Source of the DNA: Paraglomus occultum
Lineage: Eukaryota > Glomeromycota > Glomeromycetes > Paraglomerales > Paraglomeraceae
DNA length: 24,382 nucleotides
Assembly: GCA_910592205.1 (NCBI GenBank)
Contig: CAJVPJ010000464.1
Location: 1 to 24,382, forward strand
Reading direction: 5' to 3'
Part shown: positions 10,794 through 22,696 of the stretch, in pieces
Layout: each line of letters opens with the position of its first letter
How positions within the stretch are numbered: position 1 is the stretch's first letter
Position numbers and translations under genes: made by a program
Notes under the pieces: generated by a model
What the model was told of the DNA's origin: nothing
The model's input: the letters and a program-made list of their open reading frames with translations, nothing else
The model's database searches: none

Positions 10794-11296
10794 GAAGGAA
10801 AGTCGTCAGAGATTTGGTTTCCCGAGTTTTTGGTTTAGGTAGGTTTGTACTAGGTGTGATGATCTTTTGTGCGATGATAGCACGCAAAAATTTTGATCGC
10901 GTATATCGATGCACGTACAAAATTAAGCTTTGAGAATTCTCATATCCGTTGCAAGTAAATGAGTATTATGTACATTTTATTTGCAAAATGATTTAAATAA
11001 AAAAGCTGGCAGCTATAAAATACAAGGATTTTGATTACTTATATTGCGCAATGGCGCAAAATCTTCACATTGATCCAGACCGAAAAAGAAAAAACAAAAC
11101 AAAACAGGAACTGCATTGCAATGAGAGAAGGATAAAGAACGATGTATGAATATTTACAGCGGTTCAAACGCAAAGAAGAAAAAGGCATTAAAATTTGATT
11201 ATCAATAGGAGAATATTCCAAAGTCGCCCGAGTGTAGATTACAGAGTAGACTTGTAAAGCAGTTACCATCATTGCCTCGGCTAGATGTCAATTTTA
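10794..11296. other. Spacer between SET3 and LSM1
   Basis: About 500 bp hold the 3' end of the SET gene transcript and the LSM1 promoter, both on the minus strand. No further gene is supported. ORFs here lack homology and splice context. Confidence 0.5.
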
Positions 11297-14200
11297 TCAT
11301 CTGCGCCGTCGAATATCCTGAGACATAAAAAAAGCGGCAAAATTAAAATGCCAATAAAACCACACCTTACATTTAACGAGACGCGCGAGATCCTATACTC
11401 ACGTCCGTGTATCGTTGGATGGAATTACTCGAAGACGGCGACAATTCACCAGGCTTGATGGACCCCGACGGTGACGATGACGAACTGGTAGCGGGTCCCG
11501 TCGGCAGTATAGATGAGTTTCCACTAAGATCCATCATATCATTACGACTTGATATTGTCATACTCGAGGCATCCTCGCCAATATTACGGCGCGTCGTATA
11601 AGCAGGGGCGCGCGTTCCACTACTGCTACTCATTGCGTATCGGTCTTGATATGGCACTGGACCAGATGGCCGTCTTGGACCCATCGAATATCGTGACACA
11701 TCCGCCCCGCTACCATAATCTCTGTCTCTGTAATGATAATCCTGTCGTTTACTCCAGTCTTTTCTGATATCATCACGCTCCCTATCTCGATCACGCCAAC
11801 TTGGTCGATCATTGTACCAGCGTTCACGTTCGGGCCTCTCATTATTGACTCCTTGGCGTGGATAGTCTCTAACACGAGCATCACCTACCATTCCAGCACT
11901 AACATTGTTGCCAATGTTATTATTACCAACATCACTATTATTATTGTTATTAACATTGTCTGTAGAAACTGTTTGTTCCCGCTCAATCATTCCACCTAAA
12001 GTCTGTCCATCTGGGTTCTCTGGATCGTAAGGTGCTGCTGACGAAGATGGTGGTGATGCAGATGTTTGACCAGTCCGAGACGTGCTTTGTAACGAACTCA
12101 TTGATGACACACTGGATGAATTAAAATAATGTGGCCCATGGTATCTGCCACGTTCAGACGTTCCCGGCAGTCCTCGGAAAGGTCGTCCTCGGAATTGCCC
12201 ATACCTGGATCCTCTTTGTGATGATGTATAAGTTCGCGTGCTTTGTAAACTTCCATCATTTGATAAAGGTGACGTATAGTCTTTATATACTGGTGAGCGT
12301 CTACCGCGTACATCATCATATGACGACGACGACTGGGACATATCCTTGGAGATTACGGTATACATCAGAATCGTACTAGTTAGGTTTGCGACGATTAAGG
12401 GTATCGAAAACACTATCGATCATACTCACTGTTGAATCCCCAAATCTTACTCCATCGCCCGGCCTATAAACCTCAATAGGTAAGTCTTCAGGAAAGTAAT
12501 CATCCTGTGCTGCAGAGCTTGCATCTAAGCTCACATCCGGTTGCTTTGAAGATTTGGATAACGATGCCGAGACTTTAGATACAACGGAAGTTTCTGGATT
12601 CTGTGTGTTGCTTGTTTCAAGTGCCTCTTCTCCTTTAGATCCTATTGTGTCAAATTTTTCATTGGATGATAAACAAGAAGGTTCCCCTATTTTTGGAGCT
12701 TCAGCATTCGCCTCGCTCGACACATTTGCGGCTTCCAATAGTTTCTTTGCACGATATTCTTTCATCGAAAGTTTGGCTTTCACCGCCATAGTTGGCGGAT
12801 TATTACGTGCAACTTGCTTAGAGTTCGTATTGGCGTTGATATCAGCATCCGATTTCAACTGAGCTACTGATGGGGAGCTTGATGCAAGCATTCTTTCAGC
12901 AACACGCTCTCCAGAAGCTTTATTCAGTTCAGCCTGTTGCATATTCTTATATTCTAGCAAACTTAATTTCCTTGTCACTGATGGTCGCTCAGGTTCTTTA
13001 TCAGTGGAGCTCATCCTTAGCGGATCTGACCGCTCATTATTCCGGCGCTCACGTTCTGAAGTAACTTCATTGTTCAAATTCTTAGGTTCGTTCTCAAGCT
13101 TTACAACCGTCTGTAATGTGTCTGATGATGCTGGACTTTGTATAACTGGCGAAGGTACTGACGATTTTGTAAAATGGCTCTCCGTAACGGACTGGTCGTC
13201 CTTTGAACCTAACTTGGCCTGCTGTTGATAGTAATTCTTCGAAATAGGACGAGTCATTTGATTCGGCTGAGCAACAAGCAGCGTTTCCTGAGGCGTTGAA
13301 GAAACATGTTTGAGGGGAACAGACGTTGCTCTGACGGGCGTTAAACTCTGAGTTTCGTTACTTAATGAGCTATGAGTAGTCTGTTCCTCCTTTTCATCAT
13401 CGACTTCAGTTGTCAAGGTAATCCTTGTTGGTTTCAAAGATTTCTCCAAGTCGTTATCCAGCTTTTGGCGTTTCGTTTGTAAGTTAGACCCCTGCTGTTT
13501 GTTGAAATTACCGGGTTTTTCTTTGTTGGCACCACGTTTGGCCGGCACTATTGACGTCAATGGTTCGGGCGAGAGCAAATCTCGATCGTCGACATTCCTT
13601 TTGTCATCACTTCTTATCCGGGGCTTCTTGGCTTCTAAGCCTTTCTCGCTTGTAACAACTTCCTTCTCTTGAAGTCGCTTAGTATCTTTAGACTCGTTTA
13701 TTTCTGAGGAACTATATTCCTCGTTAATTGTCTTGATAGGTGGGATTATAGGTGATTCGACTGTTGTGATCGTAGACGCAGCTGTCGTTAATTGCGATGA
13801 CTTTCTCTTTGATACGCCCTTCCTATTATTCCTATTTGCGTCGCTATCCGCCTTGGCTTCGCGGAGATGCAATTCAACTAAATATTGTTTTAAAGGTAAC
13901 CCACAAGTTATTGGAGAACTCATAGGATCCTCTTTACTATCTGCAACTTGTGCAAAATAAGGCGCGGAATCATTTGTAATTGCCGCGCTATCACTTTCGG
14001 ATAACCCACTGATAGAAACAGTCTTAGAATTTGAGCTCTCTGATTCAGATCCGTGCAATCTCCTTGCAGACGTACTTGCTGAAGTGCTTGCCGTTTTGAG
14101 CTTACCTTCGCGTATCATTTTATAAATTATACAACTATCCATTGTTTCACATGCACAATCGGTAATATTTAGAATAGCCGAAGCAACATCTAACATTTTT

Positions 14201-15516
14201 TTTCTTCTACTAGCGATATCCAAGTCGTCATCGAAAACATCATCCTTCCCTTCGATGAGACTGAAAGCGACATGATTAGGTTCCCAATCCCATCCAACAG
14301 TTATCTCCTTTCCTTTCTGTATTGCTTCACCTTTTGCAAAGACACCCAAATGAATTCTTTGTTCTTCTTCACCAGGTACCATTATACTTCGAGTCTCTGC
14401 ATTTGGATGACACGATCGCCGAATAAAACGTGTTTTGTTTCCGGATGACCGTGCGTCAACACAGAGATCTATTAGCGGGTGAAAAAGAACAAAAGGTTGG
14501 GCCACACCAAGCAAGAAATAATTATTACTTGGATCAGCCTGGTAAGCTGATTTTAAGCTAACTTCTCCCTTGAACTCAAATATGAATTGTTTAGGTGATA
14601 TATTTGTCTCAGCAAATAGGCCATAGGTTATACAATTCTGTTTCCTATTAGTGTCCGTTACTCTTATCTTTTTGACAACGGGTTCTATAACTGGGTGTGC
14701 TAGAGATTCTCGCTCTACCCGAACCAGTTGCCTAGCAAGATCCGCCTTTGGCGTTGATGAACGTGTCGTTATTATATCTTTTGTGGTATTACCTGATTGT
14801 CGTGTTTGAGATTTTTTTCCAATGTCTCCAAGAATATCTATCGTAGACAATTTGGTAGCGGAAGATTGTGATAGAGACCTCTTTCTGTCTTGTGCTTGCC
14901 GTTGGTACTGTGATAAAACCGTTCGGAAAAGTTCCTCAACCTCTTTACGGACAATATTATTTTCAGTAATTTGTGTATATGGAAAATCATGAGTTGCCTC
15001 ATCTTCGTCGTTATCAAATGTGTCTTGATCGTCTTCGTCGTTGCTCTCTCTTACGTAATTCCTACCATTTTTTAGTCTTCGTTTTTGATTCTGCTCAGGC
15101 TGTGGTGGGCTCGCTGAACTCTCTTTTCCCGATGCTGTCGGTCTGCGCGCTCTTGTATTTGATATTTTACGGGTAGACCTCCGACTTGGCTTTACGTCAG
15201 AATCTTGCTGGTCATTGTGCTGTGTTTCTGGCTCAGCCTGCTTAGTAAGCTCACCAGCTTCTCGTAAGGATCGCTGGCGCTCATTAGCTCGCTCCACATG
15301 CATTGTACGTGGATGGCACCTGTCGCAGAGGTACTTCTCGGGGATTTGATCCTTTATTACGCACGTTATATGCTGCCAAACTGCACATTGTTCACACTGA
15401 ATAGTATAACCGTCGTCGTCTGTATAATCGCAAATGCATCTTATTTCTCCTGGATCTTCGCTTTCCATTGGAATCATGTGTTCTTTTTTTTCATTTGGAA
15501 CGTCTGTATCTGACAT
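11297..15516 (-). CDS. SET3: Set3/MLL5-like PHD finger and SET domain protein
   Basis: This is the fungal counterpart of Set3 and animal MLL5/SETD5, a chromatin reader and scaffold; in yeasts Set3 organises the Set3C histone deacetylase complex. Exons in transcription order: 15516-12430, 12344-11403, 11317-11297. Both introns are 85 nt with GTGAGT donors, and the first has a CTAAC branch word, giving 1349 aa. The PHD finger is at 27-67 (Cys27, Cys29, Cys41, Cys44, His49, Cys52, Cys64, Cys67; VWQH). The SET domain spans about 296-411, with RFIRRSCHPNAE at 363-374 and ITVGWDWEPN at 405-414. RRSCHPN replaces the usual NHSCxPN, as in Set3/MLL5 proteins thought inactive as methyltransferases. LSLLEYK (851) and LSMKEYR (916) match the SLLEYRKR-type motif of the family. 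The rest is disordered and charged. Residues 1030-1349 form an Arg/Gly/Ser/Asn-rich tail. Confidence 0.9.
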
Positions 15517-17100
15517 AGCGTAATTTATACGCAGTTAGCTCTCTTACACAAATGTCTCTGACTAATGTATGTATCGTTATATTTTTGGCCTATCTCTAAA
15601 TTCTGTTCTACTACATCGCTAGATTACCGAATGCGGTCATTAGTGCAACGAGTGAAAGCCTAACGGAAATCAACAAATGCATCACCATAAGTAGTGTGAT
15701 ATTCTTCCACATCTGCACATTTCTTAGTATAGTTAAATAACTAATACTAAGAGAATGCTCCTCGACTATCCGTGCGTCTTTTTGCGAACGGTTTGACGCA
15801 TGAAACGACGCCTTGCATATTAGACTTGCATGCTCGCAGTAATAACGTTTACATGTAGCCGTAATACGAACTGTTTGAAAGTAAGTAGCAAACGCACGAG
15901 CGAAACTTGTAGCAACGAAAATAATCAACAAGGTATTCGGCGAAGTTGCCGTAAAGACTTTTTTAATATAGTGAGCAGTGAATTATTATTAAATAACTTT
16001 AACCAGGTGCAATGAATGTGATGTAGACACTACTTTGGTAATTGAACTGCTATCATAATTTCCTCCTTTATTGCTCATTGATGTGTCCTACTAAAAAAAG
16101 TATTCAAACACACTTTCCAGCTTGAATATTATTGTCTGTCGAAAGTTCTAACGAGGTATGCAGTGGTTTTTACCCTCGATTTACTATTAGTTACTATTCC
16201 ATATAATTATTAATCAGTAGAAGGTAACATAGACTCATCCTTCCATTCAGTGATTCTGCGTTCCAAATCCAAACGCGGACGTCTCGGCGACTATTCCAAA
16301 GAATATAAAAAGCAACTGCTGCGAAACCCAGTCAGCGTAACAGTTCAGGTCTCGAGATACTCAATCTTTATGTAGAATTTACCTACTCTTGATATCTTTT
16401 ACTCGGGCGAGAATCATTCTCCGGCTATTCTGGTAGTGTTTCTGATAATCTTTTATGGACGAGACAATTATTACCATTAACAACTTTGGAGGCGTGTATT
16501 CTCTCCTGCAATTACTCTGGTACTTCTCTGCGTTTGCTTTCCGTAATTAAAACAACAAATTCACGTTTAGAATTACTGTTGCATTCCAGTCTTCCGCTCT
16601 TTAGTTTAAAGTTTTGAGATACTGATTAACCGACAAAGGTATTATCGTTTAATTATGACAAATGCAGACCCCAAAGTCTAAAGAGTAAAATATGACGTAG
16701 ACATGTATCCTTTCGGGTGGCGTTATGAATACGTTTAAATTCAAATTTTGATTTTAGCTTGTCATTTGCCATCCTCGAGTTCATTTAATATCATTATTTA
16801 TAAATGTCTTTTTTAATCATAGGCAATGGACAGCAGAATTAATATCTCGACACTGATTATTTCATAAGGTTCAACAACTACATGCAACAAGCTCAATATC
16901 ATAGCATCATTAGTAAAAGATACATTTTACAGAAGCAAAAGTAATCAGATTGAAAGGAGACTTTCTATATTCACTATCTATCGTGCGGATTGGTGCTTAT
17001 TAATTACAATTATATTCGCCAGTCGCTTCATGAATCAAAAATATGAGTCAATGGAAGTGATATTATATGTCGGTGTAGTGGGAAAATTATGTTTGCGCAA
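15517..17100. other. Long spacer upstream of SET3
   Basis: About 1.6 kb between the SET3 start and the 3' end of the TMEM128-like gene, both minus strand. It must hold the SET3 promoter. A plus-strand open stretch at 16214-16375 reads like protein (KRGRLGDYSKEYKKQLLRNP) but has no ATG or partner exon. A minus-strand ORF at 15931-15611 has no recognisable features. No gene is claimed. Confidence 0.45.
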
Positions 17101-17809
17101 TCAGTCGTGCTTCTCCCTTTCGTTATTGTCCTCGTTCCTGACCTTTTCCCTTGTCACCCTCTTCAATACGCCCCATTCCCAAACAATCCAAATCACATCC
17201 CATCCTTCCGTTCCACCTCGTAGGAGTACTATCACAACCACTACACACCAAAATCCCCACACGGGCCATGAAGCTATTATTAACCCAATAACACCGAATG
17301 TTCCAAACAATGTAGCCACAGGAATATATTTTCTTAGGGTTACATCCTCCTTCCAATCACGATAGTTTGGGGGCGCTGTGCGAGATACTAAAGGAAGGTA
17401 GAATTGGACATAAAACATGATCGCAGTTGATATGAGGAGACACACTACGGATGTTAAGAAGAGGGAACTTGACACAATGAATATAGGCGAAGAAAACGTT
17501 AGTTATTAGTTGGGTGTATTATTTGCTATTACGTTGTCAGGCTGACGACTATTCAGTAAGACGCTTACGCCAAAAAGGAGTAGGATGATTGACTCACACT
17601 AACGGTGAATCCCATGATAAGATTTCATGGATTCCGCGAACAACTTCAAACCACCAAATGACACCCAACGTCATACCAGTCCATATCACAGTTGTTCTTA
17701 TTCGCGAAGTCAGCGATCGTTCCTTCCTCTTCACTTCGTGTTCTGATCGTGAAGACGAAATGTTCGAAAGAGGGTCGTCGCGATTTCTTCGGGTGACAAC
17801 TTGAGGCAT
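17101..17809 (-). CDS. TMEM128: TMEM128-like multi-pass membrane protein
   Basis: Two exons, 17809-17598 and 17467-17101, are joined across a 130-nt intron with donor GTGAGT and an ACTAAC branch-like word, giving 192 aa. The N-terminus (1-38) is polar and charged. Hydrophobic segments lie at about 40-57 (TVIWTGMTLGVIWWFEVV), 72-94, 118-138 and 139-153, so four membrane spans are predicted, followed by a charged tail. The segment KYIPVATLFGTFGVIGL, then ASWPVWGFW, resembles the C-terminal half of animal TMEM128 (165 aa), an uncharacterised ER-type membrane protein. The similarity is partial, so a fungal-specific family is possible. The start is the first ATG (MPQVV); the frame stays open a little upstream through GTGAGT, leaving a small chance of an earlier exon. 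Confidence 0.72.
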
Positions 17810-19803
17810 GTTGTTATTACTCACTTTTGGGAAGTTCAGGTTCGAATACTTAAACGAGCGGTCAAGTCACAAGACTTGTACTACTACTACTAGTGTAGTA
17901 CTGAATTAAACCTTTTACTTGCCTTGCGTTCGTATATGGACAATCAAACCCTGTGTTTTTGGCGAGTAAAATTAATACTGTAATAAGAAACATACTTTGA
18001 TGAGGTCACCAATTGGCGATCTATGAATGGAACTTGCCATAATTCGACAGTTAATTGGCTTTTCCTTACGTAAACTAAGACTTTACGACGCAAGCTGCTT
18101 GATAAACGTATAATCGTCTATTAATATTAAACAGTTTCACACGCTCGTAATGCTAATTAAATGTAACATTTACAGTTGTTCTGCACCATATTGTGAATGT
18201 TGCGAATGTTATAGCATACGTTTTTTTAATAACGCGCGATCAAATGAAAAAGTTTACAATCGCAAACAACGCGTTTATTCAGCAACCAGACGTCTATTAC
18301 TATATTATTTGTGATGAGTATTGGTGTGCTATATAGTATCAGTCACTGGAGCAGAATCATATTAATATCAGAAGATGATAGGAAATACGTAATTCCTTGC
18401 TCGTGTCAATGACCAAAATCGTATAGCGATACTATCAGCAATAATAAGTACCAGTACCTTCTGAATTTCCATAAATTGATGTAATATGACGACGCGCATC
18501 TATAGCAACAGCATGTCAGCATTATGTAACATCACAAAGCAGTAGCAATATTTGCCATCTCTATCTGTGATCAGAACTCTTAACGTTTATGAGCGACTTT
18601 GTCTTCGGAAAACCATTCTTTCCATTAACGCATACATCGAAGTGTCCGTTTATTTATAAGATTCGATCAATTTTACATTATATGAGCGTATCTACATCGA
18701 CAAGTCGGGACGGACTCCTGTGTCCGACTTATCGACTTAACGAGATATCCGACTTTACCATAATAATAAATCATAAACGTACTTTTTATTTGCATGTTAT
18801 GAGCCAATACAACCTGTTTTAAAATGTGCTTTCTTTGAATTTAACACTACAGGTCTTTCCTTCCCGAGATTACCGATGCATTTGTTTTTACATCAGAACT
18901 ATGTTGTAAATAATATTTCCTACAGTTAATTTGCCAGTGCCGAATTTCCTACCATACGACTTGGTTGGATTATTTCTCTTATATTGCATAGTTCTTTTTT
19001 TTTGAATATTATTTAGTGAGGTTAATTTTCTTCCCTTTTTGCTTCCAATTGACTATGCCTAACCTTTTTATTGACAATTAAGACAATAGTATAATGTATT
19101 ACAAATAATATATCGGGTAATTACCGTAAAATTACGTGGTCTGGCTTATCGAGAGTCATTCGTTATAATCACGACTTATCGCAATTTTATGTGTTGCAAT
19201 TATTCAAAAAAAAAGGGAAAATACTTATATGTATTATTTATGTTCATAATGATTTTATAGTCTTCTCTCTTCTCTAAACAATAATTACTGCTTTATTTTT
19301 AGTTACATATTTCTAATGTAACGCTATGTCTAATAATATTTTGTATTTGACAGTGTTTAACTGAAAACCTTAATACTTATATTATGCCTAATGCAATTGC
19401 GCCAGGCACGTAATATTAGCTCTTCTGCTAATGTTGCGGACCGATTGGCCTGTTGTTTCTTTTTTTACCGTAATCATCTGGTTGAAACAGGTGATCGCAT
19501 GACGTGTACTCGTATTACATAAAAAGGCATAACAAAAAAATTTTTTTCGATAACTCAATCTTAAACCCCTTTACTGTGCAAGACGCGTTATTATTTTTTT
19601 TCCTGTTCATTTAGTCGTCCGTCATGACACGTTGAAAAGACAACCAAGACCGTTTACTCAAACTGACGCTAAAAACCCAGAGAAACTGACCAACGTAAAG
19701 GCCCACACTGATGACGCGTATTTTTGTTTGAAAGATGCGAGAGAAAAACGTTTAAAGACGAGGTAAGGATTCTTACTGGGTGAATTCTTGAGTGTCTGTG
19801 CTC
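17810..19803. other. Gene-poor AT-rich region
   Basis: About 2 kb with no gene I can support. It contains a small hairpin near 17878-17902 (GTACTAC/GTAGTAC), a longer one at 18698-18734 and several poly-T and poly-A runs. The start of this region must hold the promoter of the TMEM128-like gene. Confidence 0.5.
18698..18734. repeat. Imperfect hairpin
   Basis: The left arm CGACAAGTCGGG (18698-18709) and right arm TCCGACTTATCG (18723-18734) can pair over 12 positions with two mismatches around a 13-nt loop. Its role is unknown; it could be the end of a small element or chance. Confidence 0.4.
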
Positions 19804-20190
19804 GAAGTTACGCTGTCACTAGGTGTAAAAATCGGATATCTTGAAAGCGCATCGGGCCACATGTTGTGGATCGTTTACCTTTCGGGATACGTATCCGAAG
19901 GGACGCTGCCACTAGGAGTAAATCGCGGTTATTCAACAAAACCCCTGTTACCGAAAAAAAGTCAAGCCAAATTTGGCTTCCTGTGGTGAATAGGATACGT
20001 TTGGCAATCGTGGTTCCGGCAATCGTCGCTGGGTAACATAGCTGCGCTGTCGACCTGAGTTGGTACGATTTTACTGCATGTGAACGTTCGATATCCGTTC
20101 CGAAAGGTAATGTAGCTGAGTAATGGGCTCGGACTGTGTGGTGAATAGGGTACATAAACCATAGAATTAAAAGCGTATCGGGCCGCAACT
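19804..20190. repeat. Cluster of imperfect direct repeats
   Basis: Three pairs are visible. The segment 19804-19839 matches 19897-19932 at about 28 of 36 positions; translated on the plus strand both give E-x-T-L-x-L-G-V-x-x-G-Y. An AAAGCGYATCGGGCC block occurs near 19843 and 20169. A TGTGGTGAATAGGRTAC block occurs near 19983 and 20137. The cluster sits directly upstream of the kinase pseudogene. It could be a decayed tandem array or fragments of a dispersed repeat; no intact gene covers it. Confidence 0.6.
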
Positions 20191-20285
20191 TGCGTATTTT
20201 ACGTCTGTTGTGAACGTTCTTCTATGGTCCTTGACGCGAAGATTCGTCACTCATTCCTTTGTAATTCTTATTTTAGGATCGAACG

Positions 20286-21085
20286 AACCGACATTGTGAC
20301 ATTCAAGGAACCGAATTGGCTAGTGACATCACTCGAAGACTTGTGCAATATGCCGACAATGGCAATCTTTTGTCTTATTTGGTTCAAAATAGACGTGGTT
20401 GAATAAATTACGGCATTTGAACGAAATTGCATATTATCTGTCTTATATTCATCATACGGGATTAGTGCACTGTGATTTACATGGTGGAAACATTGTTATG
20501 GATGCCAATACACATAATAATAAGATAAGCGCATACATATGCGATCTTGATCTTTCACAATCGGTGAGTTCACGCGAGTCAAATTCAACCATTCGAAGCG
20601 TTTTGCCGTTTATTGCACCGGAAGTCTTCCATACCTGCAAATTTACTCAGAAGTCGGATGTGTATTCATTTTGTATTTGATTGCTACTGGTGAACCACCA
20701 TTTAGAGATTGGTCGTTTGACAAATGTTTGGCGATACGTGTTCGTGAGGGAATGCGACCATTCTGCGCCAGAGGAATACAAGAAACTTGCCGAGCGGTGT
20801 TGTGATGCAGATCCTGATAAGCGTCCCGGTGCAGGGGAACTTTGCGGTGATATTTGCAAAATTATTAGAGATGTAAAAAAGGATAAATCTGGCGACGACG
20901 TGTGGAATACTATCTATCATAATGATGTAAAACCGTTATCGCATCTCGAGAAAGAGAGTAAATACTCTAGTAAACTCTTACATACTGTAGCTTTGCCTAA
21001 ACCGAGAAATAGCTATGATTTGGATTCAGCTGCAGGTATGTTACGCATTGGTACAAATAAAGTCAATTTACCATATTTATATTAA
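20286..21085 (+). pseudogene. Decayed tyrosine-kinase-like (TKL) protein kinase
   Basis: Kinase landmarks appear in the right order but in changing frames. The hinge region is LVQYADNGNLLSYL, in the frame ending at the TGA 20400-20402. The catalytic loop GLVHCDLHGGNIVMD and the DLDLSQ that replaces DFG lie in the frame open over 20399-20680, with FIAPEVF and FTQKSDVYSF. The piece YLIATGEPPFRDW lies one frame away (about 20671-20760). The C-lobe YKKLAERCCDADPDKRP is back in the earlier frame to 21085, followed by a tail with YSSKLLHTVALPKPRNS. At least three indels break it, and the N-lobe with the ATP-binding loop is not recognisable. The HCDLHGGNI loop and the tail match the expanded Glomeromycotina TKL families. 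No introns explain the frame changes. Confidence 0.85.
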
Positions 21086-21846
21086 CATTATCCGCTGATT
21101 ATAATTTAGTGACTCAACCTCTTTTCGAATAAACTTGTGCTTCAACGTGCTTTCACATATTTCAATATGGTTAAAATTAAATCGCGCACGTTTACTGTTA
21201 GCTGCTTTGCTGGGTAGATTATTTGCGTGTGTAAAATAAAAATAAATATTGAGACAATGTGTAAAATTGGCAATGAGCTTTATGTTAATCGTTCGTGAAT
21301 AAAACGTAGCAATATTTAAGCGTTCTAGCATCAGCTGGACGATGTGCTTTTCCCTCAGTTCCATTTGTTGCGAAACTATTCGTGAGTCCCAAGATGCCGA
21401 TGTGGTATTAATATTCCTCCCGCCCCCCGATAGTGATACAAGGATTAGGTTACCGCGCTAATTAAATTGCATCTCTAAAAATAGCGTAACAAAGCCGGTT
21501 AACCTTTCCATTGTACGGATTAGCGATTTAATATATAACGGATAATCAATAAATGCGTGAATGTACGATCAAATTTAGGTTTTGTAATTTTCAAAAAGTC
21601 TTCATATTTTAGTTTGCAATATTTATTACCAATACATGAAGATTTTCAATGTTTCTCCATATATGCTTTGACATACGTGTATATACTAACTCGTCGCGAG
21701 AAAAACAGATAGCTATTTCTAGCGTATGAACCACCGTCTGAAATCGTATCAACGTCCTGGTTTCAAGAACCTTTTACCATCAACATCCATAATAATATTA
21801 TTTCTGAAATACATTAAGCGTTGCCAGATCCGTTCTTTTCACTTAC
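21086..21846. other. Spacer downstream of the kinase pseudogene
   Basis: About 760 bp of AT-rich sequence with no gene I can support. The only sizeable ORF (21364-21077, minus) has low-complexity composition and no recognisable motif. Confidence 0.45.
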
Positions 21847-21922
21847 CAGGAGTTTCTCCGATACGTACTTGTGACATCCAGCAAAATTCGTCCCATTCTT
21901 CAGGAGTGTAACGTCTATAAAT
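21847..21922 (-). other. Orphan exon-like segment
   Basis: On the minus strand the acceptor GTGACAG precedes a 76-nt open stretch encoding RRYTPEEWDEFCWMSQ and a few flanking residues. It ends at a strong donor GTAAGT (21846-21841). A TTTCAG acceptor follows about 43 nt further on. The composition (Trp, Cys, acidic and basic mix) is protein-like. I could not find a first exon with an ATG or a convincing last exon, and I recognise no family. It may be one exon of a small gene or of a decayed one. Confidence 0.3.
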
Positions 21923-22696
21923 CTGTCACAACTTAGTCGATTGTTATAAAAATTAAGTTTTTAGGTTTTAGACTTACACATGTATACTTGTAACGACAAT
22001 TTTAGTGTACAGAGTGCACCGACTTTTGATATACATTTTACAGTGCAGAAAAAAATAACATTTTAGTTTATAAAGTAAAAACCGAGTAATACTATTGACA
22101 TACGTATCGCGCAATGTGCGTATTCCATGCAATAAATTAGATACTACGTATTATGTTTCCAATTCTACCAGAACTTGGTAATCCATTGATTTTGGCCTAA
22201 TATTCTTCACGATGTAGCAGCAACTTTAACGATTGTTATCTGGTTTCCACTTCGGCACTCGTTTGATATTAACATGACACGCGACACTATATCATTCTTT
22301 GCCAGGTGATTCTGACATTTCGAAGTAAGTGCGACCAATCTTTTGTTTATAAAGTTGCATTATTACGAGTTATGGATGTCAAATGCTATTAGAAGACTTA
22401 AATAAGCAAGGAAAGTCAGCACCGCACAGCAGAAAAAGATGCGAGCATGCATTCTTATCCAACATACATGGATAGAATTCATGTAATCGTCTCAATAGTT
22501 TAATAGTCAAGCAATTAGCTGAACATTACAAACCACTCGCTATGACATACGTCACCAGCAATTTCAGATGAGTCGAAGACTCGGAGCTCCGCTTCTTCTC
22601 TTGCTTGAGTAACATCAGAATTTACAAAATTTTACGCACGGAGCTCAACTCTGTCAATCGCGGAAAGAATACGCGTATCTATAATTTTTAATTAAT
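21923..22696. other. Spacer before the virus-like remnants
   Basis: About 770 bp with no gene I can support. GAGCTCCG is repeated near 22583 and 22640 in opposite senses. An ATG with only eight codons lies on the minus strand near 22318. Nothing recognisable joins it to the flanking segments. Confidence 0.4.

Noticed and set aside
11373-12413. Second minus-strand ORF as a separate gene from the PHD-SET ORF
   Set aside because: Its first residues lie inside a well-formed intron (GTGAGT, CTAAC, AAG), and splicing joins it in phase to the SET ORF, so one gene is the simpler reading.
15611-15931. 106-codon minus-strand ORF upstream of SET3
   Set aside because: No recognisable motif, mixed hydrophobic composition and no splice context. 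It is compatible with chance in a 1.6-kb spacer.
17838-17850. AGGTTCGAATAC resembling a tRNA T-arm
   Set aside because: The flanking bases do not form a T-stem or acceptor stem.
18589-18822. 77-codon plus-strand ORF
   Set aside because: It spans a hairpin, has no motif, and its composition reflects AT-rich spacer.
19808-20188. 126-codon minus-strand ORF over the direct repeats
   Set aside because: The repeat units are out of register with this frame, while the opposite strand shows protein-level periodicity. There is no homology.
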